From NCBI GenBank assembly GCA_030248295.1, contig JASANH010001445.1:62001-126000 (forward strand): a stretch of 64,000 nucleotides of DNA. The letters are read 5' to 3'. Source of the DNA: Mesodorylaimus sp. YZB2_4 (Eukaryota > Nematoda > Enoplea > Dorylaimida > Dorylaimidae). This document shows positions 14,401 to 23,400 of the stretch, one piece after another. Every line of letters begins with the position of its first letter. Position 1 is the first letter of the stretch. Under the pieces are notes generated by a model, which did not search any database, was not told the DNA's origin, and saw only the letters and a list, made by a program, of their open reading frames with translations. Position numbers and translations under genes: made by a program.

Positions 14401-17400
14401 CCTCGGCGCCGTCTGCACACAAAACGATGTTTGCATTCAACGAGCCATGTGTCGCAATGGAATCTGCACGTGCCAAGATGGATACAAAGAGAACAGCGGG
14501 TCCTGTCAGCTAGCCACATCAAGACTTCTACCCAAACCAGGTAAGAAGCTTTTCTTTTATGGCACATTTGTCTCACATAGTGGTGTATGATCAGGTGAAA
14601 TCTGCAAGGACAATGAATTGTGCCTTGGTAATGCTCATTGCTTGAATGGGCGTTGCCACTGTTTCCCTGGTTCCGTTGTCATAAATGACACTTGCGTAGC
14701 GGCAGGTAATGTCATGAGTGGTGTGGTGCTGTGTTGCGGTCACTGACCCTGCTTGGAGGAATATGGATTTTACTTGATTTAACGAGCTGTCCTTTTGGCT
14801 GACGTAGTCAGGTGACTTATAGCACTGTACAGTATGTATACCCCTGTGATCACTTGCACTAGAACGAGCCAGCACCCACTACCCAAACTAAACTACTTCC
14901 TTGTATATTGCTGACAAATAAACTATTCACTGATAAGAATACTAGCATATAAGTTGCTCAATAATTCTGGGTACCTAATGCACCGCCGTGAATCGACCCC
15001 CAGCTTTAATCAGACTAGCCCATGTTCTCTGGTGTGGTGTCCTGCTGTGTTACCTATCACCTAACTTCTACATCCTTTTAGTCGACCAACAGCTTTTCTC
15101 AGCCCCTGGCGATCCGTGCGTGACCATCGAAGACTGCGTTGGAGGTTCTTATTGTCGACTCGGATTTTGTGTGTGCCCGCTTGGTACGGAGAGCATCAAC
15201 TTTCAATGTGTCACTATCAGTGAGTTTATCAATCAGCAATTTACTGATTTGAAACTGGACTGACTATGTTCAAGGTAACACTGGCTTTGCAATGGCTGGT
15301 CAAAGCTGTGCCAAGGGTGAACGGTGCACTGGACGATCCAACTGCCTCGACGGCACTTGTCAATGTCCTAGTGATTTGATTAACGTGAATGGTGTATGTC
15401 AATCCCCACGTAAGTACTTTTTTGTATTTTAGCAAGGCGAGCGAGTCATCCTGAAACAACATACTGCATGTATTTATAGTAAACAGGAATATGTTTGCAA
15501 GGCATACAGTACCTTTAGTGTAGTAAATATGTATATACATGTATGTCCGGTTTATGAAAGTATATTACATCAAACACAAATGTACAGTATGTGAAATACT
15601 GTGTATTGTACCTACATGAAAAAAAGCATGAGTATATAACATAGTTATCTGCTTCTACTGCGCATATAGCATTTGTACATCCGTTATATACATATTTGCC
15701 CAGAAAAGAAAGTTCTGTACTATAACTATATTTGAAAAAATGAGCTTAACGGATGTACAAATGCTATATGCGCAGTAGAAGCAGATAACTATGTTATATA
15801 CTCATGCTTTTTTTCATGTAGGTACAATACACAGTATTTCACATACTGTACATTTGTGTTTGATGTAATATAGTTTCATTAACCGGACATACTGTATTGT
15901 TTGATAGTACACGAAGAGGTATATCTATTACATCGGTTATACGGTAGTCTGGCCACATGCATGCAGAAATATTGAATTCGCGCATATATTTGTGTGTGCG
16001 AGTTGGTATGGCTCACCCCCACGCCCCTAATTTTAGTCCAATCTAACAACATCGGCCGTGCCAACCACATCACTCATCCCAACTATATTTCTGCACCAGT
16101 GCAACCGGCACCCGATCTCCTACCAACTCCACCCGTGTCCTCTTTTAATCCGAATAACATATTCATACCGACACCATTGCCACCCAACATGGGATTCACT
16201 GCACCTCCAGTTGGCAGAGGCGAGACATTTGAAACGAATCCTTTGGCCAAAACGGGTCTGGCACCCGAGACCCGAATACCCCTAAGCGCACTCTTGCCCG
16301 GCCTGCCAGCCAACAACTACACAATACCACTGAGCAGCTTGATCCATCAAGGTGGAAATCGATTCACACTGCCTCTGTCAAGCGTCCTAGCATCCCAATC
16401 CCACGGGGGTAATACTGAGTTGGACTTGCGGACTATCCTGGATCATATACGCAATCAGAAACAGGGACAGCCCATCCAAGTGGCATTGAATCCAAACAAT
16501 CTGCTACCACCCTCCAATTCTCCTCAGTGGACCAGTCCGAATGCACTTAGTGGGCAATGGGGCAATCAAGTGCCCTCGTCCCAGCAGTTCCCAATTGCCG
16601 ACCCCTCCCAATCCCTGATGCCTATCGTGGTTGGTCATAACGAGCCACAGCTTAATCATCAGATCAAGCACATGCCCTTACCACCAGCCACCCCGGGCCA
16701 ACGTTGCGAGAAGGGCCAGAGCTGCTCAGGGGGTGCGGTATGTTCGATGGGCATGTGTTCCTGTCCAGCTGGACTGAAACTTGGTGGTGGCCAGTGCGTG
16801 GCTGGTAAGCTTGTTTCAGCCACTTGCGTACGGACGTGGCCGAATTCCTTTTCAGATGGTCAGTACGTGCCTCCAGGTAGCTTTTGCACAAATGGCCAAA
16901 TGTGCGTGGGTGGATCGTATTGCATAACTGGCATCTGCCTTTGCCCACCGGGTCAGGATATTGTTGGATACGAATGTCGACCAATAGGTAGAAGATAATT
17001 TTAACATGCTTTGCTTCATGCTTGAAATTTCGGTGTCCTTGTATTCTCTGTTATCATTGTTACACCCCTTGTTGCATGCTTGCTTGCGTTTGCATTGCCA
17101 ATTGTTTGCATTTGTGTTTGTGCTCTCTCTCACTCTGATTATACATTTATTGCAATTTGATTGCTCTTATCAGTTGCTTGTCAGTCCGCCAGCCAAATTT
17201 GCATGGAGTATGCTGTTGTGAAAAACAGTGTGGAAAGAACCACATTGCTGATCACTAACTGGTCAAGGCATGCAGTTTACTGCCCTTATCATCATTCTGT
17301 AACAAGGTAATAATTCCTTATCAAACTATGGCTGCTACCTTACAATATCATTTTGCATCTTATCAGTGGTGATATCTCTTTCCAGTTTCAGCAGCTTTTT

Positions 17401-20068
17401 ATTCACTGAAGCTGCAGTTGACTGAGTGTTCTTGCTACTTTTGTCATGGTCGATATGGATACATATCTGATCATTATGTCCCCTGCACGCCCTGCACACA
17501 TCGTTCATTCCTCGTCCTTTCTTGCGATAATAGTACCATCTTCTGCTTCCCAGCTTCAACGGGCTTTAAAGCGGGAAAACGCAATGTTGCAAGGCGAGAA
17601 CGAATAAAATCCAATAGGACCACTGTCCCATCGAGTAAGGGTCATCAGCTGATCATTTGATAGTTTCACTAAATATTGCCTTTTTAGCAATCAGAACCAC
17701 GAGACCTTCTCCCATCACAGTCACGACACCAGCCCCAAGAATTGCCAGACCAAATGAACCTTGTCAAAAAGGGATTCGATGCTTGGGTGGAACAATTTGT
17801 TTCCACGATGGTCATTGTCGATGCCCACCTCCATCACGACTGAATAACGAAACGTGCAAGTATCCTGGTAAGATTATCCCCCCCCCCCCCCCCATCATCC
17901 ATCTCATCTGCTCCAACTTCTCATCGTCAGTTTCCGCCGGAATTTTTTAGACATAAAATGGACATTTATCTAAATTATAAAAAAGTATCCATAGAGGACA
18001 GTTTTCTCTTCTCTCTTTCAGATCCACATACATGGTTCATCCATTAAGACTCCTAAGGGCCCCCTAAACACACCTGAAGTATCAAGAGGCTTCTCTCACT
18101 TCCACAATCACACAAACCCACCGAAGTCTGAAGGGGCCTCCACAAAATACCCCTTATCACTGATAGAGAAAGCAACAGGAATGGAACCGACTTTTAAAGG
18201 AGTCGACTAGAATCATACGAGCCATCCATGGTGGCAAGCTGTGGCAACATATGCTTCCCTTTCAGAGCAGCACGCCCGCCCAGTGAACAGGACCAGTCTC
18301 CTGGTTTCCACGCGTCGTTCCAACTCGTGCCCCCTTCCAGAGAACGGTACCCAGTGCCAGTTGCCGCACTGCTTTTGCTCCCGTACTGGCAAAGAGCCGC
18401 CAGGTGACCTTACCCCGCTCGAAACACCACAATTCGTCATCTTGACGTTCGATGATGCAGTCAATGCCAATATTTTATCACCTTATCGATACTTATTTGA
18501 CGATGATAGGTTTTTGAACAAGAATGGGTGCCCATTGCGCGCGACTTTTTTCGTTAGTCATGAGACCACCGATTACAGCGATGTGCAACAATTGTATTTG
18601 GATGGCCATGAACTGGCTTCAAATTCGATCACGTAAGTACCGGTAACTCATTGGAGGGTCCAGATGGTTGGGGTGACACACTGGCTGATTGATTGCAAAT
18701 GGATCGATATGGATCAAAGTCATCACTTTTAGCCTTGATCAATATTTGGTCATTGTGCAGTAACAAAATTAGTAGTTGATCGCTCTGTACCAATCGATAA
18801 TCCAAGTGAGAGGATCAATAACCAATCGATCTGCATGAGATCGATTCTTTATTGATCTGTACCAAGTCGATGGTTGATTTGCGTGTGTGTGTGATAATAG
18901 TAGAAATCTGATCGCCCTCATATTTCAGCCACCAAGATCTAAGTGGTGAGCGTATGGAACGATGGATCGAGGATATTGATGGCCAGCGACGCATCATGGC
19001 TGCCCTAGGTGGTGTCGATCCAGTCGATATCATCGGATTTAGATCACCTCAGCTCTCAATGGCTCTAGACGCACCCTTTGAAGTAAGCGCACTCTGATCG
19101 TGTAACATTGTGTTAGAAGCATTCCCTGGCTGGGAGACGTAACCACTCCGATTGATGTTTCAGCGGCAGGTATAGTCGCGAGACTTGCCCCTTCTTTCTC
19201 AGACAGTTCAGTCTCTCATATCTCCCACCGCCTGAGTGCTCTGGCTACAATAGCCTATCTTGGAAATAGAGCAGTCCAAATGCTGTACCTTATGCCTTAT
19301 ATGGGCCTATGAGCACCTTACGTACTCGGAAGCATGTGGTTTCACCTTGGTTTTTCATTTCAGATGATGCAAAAAGCTCAATTTCTGTACGATAATTCCA
19401 TGTCGGCCAATCCGGGCGTAGACCAGGGCCCCTACTGGCCTCAGACCCTCGATTACAATCTTCCATGGGAATGTCAAAACTCGCAATGCCCCTCGCATAA
19501 ATTCCCTGGCCTTTGGGCCATCCCCTTGAACCAGTTCTTCAACGGGCCCACCCTGACCGACCCCTCCTCTCTATCCAACACCAAAGACCACGAGGCGTAC
19601 ATTCGAGGGGCCATGATTCGTGCCACCGTCACTGATCAGGAATCAGAAGAGTCATTTTATCGATTACTCAATCAAAACTTCCTTCGCGCCTACCAAACCA
19701 ATAAGGCCCCCTACATCCTGACCCTGGACGGTGACCTGGCACACACCATCGCCAATAACGGTTCCATACGCGCCCTCGATCGATTCCTAAGCCAAGTGGC
19801 TCAAAAACCAGATGTATGGTTCATCACACTGAGCCAACTCTTGGATTGGATGAGATCACCAACATCGATAAATCGATTGATCAATTTCAAACCGTTCTCG
19901 TGTCAAAATATCTACGAAATCAGACAAGCCAAGACCCCGCCCATGTGTCAACAACCCAATCGATGTTTGTACAGGACCCGACGACTGCCCAAGCTCCGTC
20001 ACTCGTTCAAGACCTGCGCCCAATGCCCGCGCTATTATCCTTGGATCGATAATATGAACGGGCAATAA
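2461..20068 (+). CDS. Giant EB-module protein with C-terminal NodB (chitin deacetylase-like) domain
   Basis: Secreted cuticle or matrix-type protein, about 2116 aa. Exons: 2461-2515, 8704-9006, 9103-9309, 9361-9501, 9552-9701, 9819-9953, 10009-10146, 10270-10401, 10523-10759, 10961-11830, 11884-11985, 12044-12886, 13012-13125, 14388-14540, 14595-14705, 15082-15219, 15275-15409, 16037-16804, 16856-16987, 17554-17634, 17688-17867, 18266-18632, 18929-19082, 19364-20068. Exon 1 encodes a signal peptide (MARYSWTVALVATLASLV). About 20 EB modules follow (C-x5-C-x3-GGxxC-x2-GxCxCPxG spacing), mostly one per exon between phase-1 introns. Pro/Gln-rich spacers lie in the exons at 10961, 12044 and 16037. 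The NodB domain starts with TFDD near residue 1769 and continues with NSITH, GFRSPQL and NLPWE. The architecture matches C. elegans LGX-1/F48E3.8. Exon 1 (6.2-kb intron, acceptor GGGTAG) and exon 17554-17634 are the least certain parts; the chain from 9103 to 20068 is otherwise secure. Confidence 0.85.
4833..5230. mobile_element. MITE with 16-bp inverted ends and TAA target duplication
   Basis: The left end reads GCGTTCGTTCGGGATC and the right end is its exact reverse complement. Both are directly flanked by TAA (4830-4832 and 5231-5233), the target-site choice of PIF/Harbinger elements. The 398-bp interior has no coding capacity and repeats CGGGAT-type words close to each end. A truncated relative lies at 62589-62697. 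Confidence 0.7.
5932..7683 (-). CDS. DEG/ENaC-family amiloride-sensitive sodium channel, intronless
   Basis: Trimeric cation channel subunit of the plasma membrane, 583 aa in one uninterrupted frame. The frame stays open upstream to 7764, but the first ATG is at 7683. TM1 lies at about residues 19-41. A large cysteine-rich extracellular loop with N-glycosylation sequons follows (motif ending CNCIPFHYRKFLP). TM2 is at about 483-509 and carries the family signature with the G-V-S selectivity-filter triplet near 496-498 followed by GLSACAVIIF. The cytoplasmic tail ends in a charged heptad-like helix (FDDIVREIRDVRREIERMSQ). The gene sits antisense within the proposed first intron of the EB/NodB gene. 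The lack of introns among intron-dense neighbours suggests a retroposed or otherwise intron-stripped copy. The ligand or mechanical stimulus cannot be told from sequence. Confidence 0.9.
   Translation of the reverse strand: MHSESKKELLFPEGLNVEWMKIIIWTLGGVVFAGLTVNDFLPLLHEYTNHNVETRIDVIQTDNVTRPNLSVCLPYYSSALTIIADWIMHGRDENNICSECDAMQEHGWSIWDEGTLPTKYHVSDENLMLIRNHLANELIRKVLADKTQLGYLVLNQSNFNWNQPIIDAFWVFYSCLSMRDMGVVVKLSHYKYFSQFCFGFNLSFLETLLDKEGTDLVYGHLLDSMDKYLKIWPGHYENYYEYGRMGKQAIKSKEIEDFFVKGDLLCFALSHNFKAESFGYESDTDGRQPPWMHLRRPSFTRMSRKQLWIKPDTTVIYGVGDTFETLYETDLKLYAGTINRQHIIMAYEVNVRVTERRPRKTCSHEHVPILCIAKRQMLETIKECNCIPFHYRKFLPLNHSNIAARYCNERDYEACKEKISSSFEKHKRECENKCQYIYYKWKLHVIHADDDGTENYTAFVAKKPIGTPFIEFSIATRDTPEKFISQIGGLVNLYLGVSGLSACAVIIFCIDWIKRWRKAGGHGKHFGEIGLTDLQSRLPYRLDGNFVVGTDGLQKVFDDIVREIRDVRREIERMSQKIKALER
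7804..7811 (-). promoter_or_regulatory. TATA box of the DEG/ENaC gene
   Basis: The minus strand reads CCTATAAATACTG here. It lies about 120 bases upstream of the ATG at 7683, which would place the transcription start near 7775 and give a 5' UTR of about 90 bases. Confidence 0.5.
13334..14001 (+). CDS. Alternative 3' terminal exon(s) of the EB gene: lustrin/WR1-type cysteine domain with stop
   Basis: After the EB exon ending at 13125 (phase 1), an acceptor at 13632-13633 opens exon 13634-14001. It encodes a Gly-rich stretch and a lustrin-type cysteine domain (CPFGESP, then LQC, FCPPGSYC and HCC) and ends in TAA. An optional exon 13334-13432 also has good splice sites and phase-1 ends. Splicing it to 13634 keeps the frame, but splicing it to 14388 would create a TGA. 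AATAAA lies at 14310-14315. The result would be a short isoform of about 1264-1297 aa without the NodB domain. Confidence 0.6.
14310..14315 (+). terminator. Poly(A) signal AATAAA for the short EB isoform
   Basis: Canonical hexamer about 310 bases after the TAA at 13999-14001. It supports a transcript end inside the gene, before the exon at 14388. Confidence 0.5.
15541..15892. repeat. 146-bp near-perfect inverted repeat (hairpin) in an intron
   Basis: Arms 15541-15686 and 15747-15892 are reverse complements with only a few mismatches, around a 60-bp spacer. The element fills the middle of the 627-bp intron between the exons at 15275 and 16037. It is AT-rich with ACAGTA-like words and has no coding capacity. 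It is probably a MITE or foldback transposon of unknown family; no clear target duplication is visible. Confidence 0.85.
19128..19255 (+). repeat. Dispersed repeat family R1, copy A
   Basis: Shares words such as GGCTGGGA, TTGATGTTTCAGC and GGTATAGTCGCGAGACTTGC with copies at 50710-50935 and 55266-55470. It lies in the last intron of the EB/NodB gene. Element class unknown; no coding frame is seen. Confidence 0.6.
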
Positions 20069-20472
20069 TCACTGGTCTTTTATTGATCTTATGCTTTTTT
20101 GTTGAAGTGTTTCGATTTGGCGTATGCAGAATTTCTGCTTATAAAAAGTACTACTTGGCAGCTCTCCACTCTACCTTCATGACCATGCTTATCTACCACA
20201 ACTACAAATCAGGCCAAGAAAGCACACAAAACAAAACTATAAAAGCCATACCACATCACACTTTACGTTACAATATACATTTAGATAAAGTACGTACACT
20301 AGAGCTGCTCTTTAGGGCAAGACGGTGCTACCACTACCAAGACTTCCAAAATCAGACCAGAGACGAGTACAACCAAAGATAACAGCACATTTTGAAAACC
20401 AAGCTTGATAAGACCGAGTAAGTGTGCAAAAAAGCGAAATTAATAAAATACAGTTCGATAACAGTAAGCATT
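20069..20472. other. Convergent 3' interval between the EB/NodB gene and TPP2
   Basis: 404 bases between the two stop codons. The plus strand has AATAAA at 20442-20447 for the EB/NodB transcript. The minus strand has AATAAA at 20078-20083 for TPP2. If both are used, the two mRNAs overlap at their 3' ends by several hundred bases. Confidence 0.5.
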
Positions 20473-23400
20473 TCAGAATAAACGATAAGAGGGCGGATAT
20501 TTGAGTAAAATCGATTGTTTGAAGAGCTTGGCCACGTGGAACCAGCCCAACTGCTCGTAAAGCTGAAACGAGAAAGAAAGGATGGATTCAGATCAATCAC
20601 CACAAAACATTGTTCAAGCCAAGGAGTTCTTGACAATTCTGTGTTGAGGAGGAGGATGCGGAAATGGGGCTGCTTCCTAATATAAGAGGAAATTTCTAAA
20701 ATGCCCTTGCGCTCGAGTGGGTTTAAGGCGAGCGAAAGAGAACTATTGATCTTCCCTGACTGTGAACCGTCAGCCCCTCGGACTAATGTTTCAGTCGCAA
20801 GAGTAGTCCTAGACCCTCTTGCTCCAGTTGAAGTTTTTGTGGGCCATATTTTCCCCAAGGCTTGGTTACACAAGGAAAAATGCACGCACTCTAATATGAC
20901 TTAGCCCAGGCTGAAAAATAGTGTCCTCATCATTATTTCCCATCTGTCTCCATCGCGAATCGCTCTGAAGATATGAAATACATAGGACCAGGGGGGTTTC
21001 GATTTGGGCACCAGCCAGCAGCAGTTCACCCTTTCAGTATAAGCCATATTGCCTGTGCCATTACTCCTTCCTATAGGGCCTTCCTGGCGCTAGACCCAAC
21101 AATCTTAAACGACTACACCACAGCCTAAGACTGCTGCTCTGTTTGTTACTAGGAATCGTAATCTCCCGCCTCGGGCATCACCCGCCATGCTTTTAGTCTA
21201 GACTCAGGATACTCTCTCTCGCAGACGGAGGGAGAAATACCCCGTTCCCCTGAATTGTCACAGCATGCTAAACCATTAGGTCCCATCATAAAATCGTAAA
21301 TATTTTCTACCTGACTGAACATTTCGGGTACCCTAAAACGCCACTAAAAAAATTTCCAGGCCTGGAAGGGGGGAGAGCCCCTTTGCTTCATCCTGCTACA
21401 ATGACTCACACGTCTGACAATTATTACGTAAACTAACGGTGACTGACAGAAACGCTAGCGTGCTTCGAGCCAGCGGTGTCTGACACCCCCCCCCCAGGTT
21501 CATCATATAGATGCAGCCGCTGGCACAATCAATACGTTGCCTTACGGCCAGGTCCAGTCAGGCCCCAACATACCAGCTTGCTTAGAGGACATCGAACAGC
21601 TGACCCGCCACCGTACAGAGAAACGCCAGCTCCTTCTCTGCCCTAAAAGAAACCAGACCCTTACCTCCAAGCACATTTGGTCCAGCTCCTTCATCGATTT
21701 GTCTTCCAAAGCCCTTCGGATGTAACTTAATGCACGACCGTAGTGTTTGTGAGCCACGGCTTGTTTCGCGCAAAATGACACAGCCTGAAAAGATTCCACC
21801 ACATTCGCCATTCTAATTGTCAAGAGGACCCCCAGGACAAAAATGGCCACTGACTTTTCCCCGGCACTCCCCTCTCCTTGAAAGAAGAAGTTTGAGCACC
21901 CCAAACTACTTTAGACGGTCCCTGTCCACCCCAACACACCATCCCACCATGACCCTTGCGGCAACAAGAACCCACCTTCAAATCCGATGGATCCACAAAC
22001 TTCACCAACTCCACAAAGACGTCATCAACCGACTTCAAGTCCACTTCAGGCGTCTTTCCGCGTTCCACCTCAACTTTAAGTTCCGCTTCAGCAGCGCCGT
22101 TCTCCGACACGGAGTCACCTGGCTTTTCAACTTCTCCATTCTCCACCGATGCAGGTTCACTCGATACGCTCACCTTCGCCACGACCGGTGCCAAATTAGG
22201 TCTCGTTTTCATAAAAGATGCCGGAACATCTCCATCTGGCAACTGCACGAAAACCAGCTCAACCAAGGCCGTGCCCTTCGTTGTCAATGCCTCGATCAGA
22301 ATCGATTTCATTTTTTCATTTTCTCTAAAACATGGACTTTTTTGTACAATGCACAAGCTAGCCCTAGCATCACCCCTTACGCCTTGTTACTAGCCGCATC
22401 CTCTGACAAATCCAATCGCGCTCCGATCGATTTCAATAAAGAGTCCGAATCGATACGATTGATTATCTTATCAGCTGTTTCAATGATCAATGCGCCATTT
22501 TTCGATGCACCCTGAAATAAGAATCTTTGTTACCCCCACCCAACCAGCACTCAGTCATTGCATACCCTCTCCGCCAAAGCTCGCATTCTCGCTTGCAACA
22601 AAGGCAGATGCTCAGGATACGAGACCAGCAATTCGTTGTATATCGAGGTCGATTCCGATTCGTCCAATCGAGACAGCCAACTGGTTTTGAAATCCCGCAT
22701 GGCTTCTGAAAACTCCCCCATTTTTCGAGCATACCACAACTCGGGCATAAACCCACTTACCTTCGAACAATTTCTTTTTATTCCTCTCCACTTTCATCGC
22801 CCCACTCCCACTACTAGTCGACGAACTCCTCGTGGATTTCTTTGGCGGATCGACCAATACGTAGGTGACGTTGTACTGGCTCACCTTCTTGCCGCATTCA
22901 TCTTTCGGCAACGTCATCGATCCGCTCAAGTACCAACCAGTACCAACTCCTTTGGGCAATCTAAATCATAAAATCGATTTCAATTTCTATTCATTTATGA
23001 TAATCTAATCCATCAATTCTTACTTATCTTCGGCCAATCCCGATAAATACAACGAGGTCGATGCGCCCGGCGCCAATACAGTGGAACTGTACTTCTTTCC
23101 ATTGGGCATTACAGCCGCATTCCAACTTCCATAAACTTCAAGATTAATCGTATTGGCCAATTTGTACTGCACAACAATTACCAAATCTTTCATTTTTTCC
23201 AACATTTCCTTCTCGTCATATCGTAACTGCAATAGCACGACGTAATCGCCTTTCTCCAGTTTCGTTGAATACTGAAGTAAAAGCAAATGAAAAAAGTGAG
23301 ATACTGCAGCAGCAGAGGAAGGACATACTCGATTCGGGAACGCATCACCACTGAACATATATTGCCGATAATTACTGAATACCATCCACATCTGACTCTC

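Noticed and set aside
17174..17306. Possible extra EB-gene exon (starts VACQSASQICMEY)
   Set aside because: Splice sites are acceptable, but the exit phase is 2, which creates a stop with the next exon, and the EB cysteine spacing is absent.
18022..18046. Acceptor after 17867 leading to a short tail and stop
   Set aside because: It would end the protein eight codons later, whereas skipping to 18266 continues in phase into the NodB domain. A minor isoform cannot be excluded.
20352..20904. Open frames on both strands between the last TPP2 exons
   Set aside because: No recognisable domain. The minus-strand frame is a shadow around the true last TPP2 exon, which is in another frame.
21542..21784. 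Reading the TPP2 C terminus straight through to the stop at 21542
   Set aside because: The residues after MCLE do not match TPP2, and GTAAGG follows exactly there. The exon at 20562-20473 supplies the conserved LYEQLGW...KYPPSYRLF end in phase.
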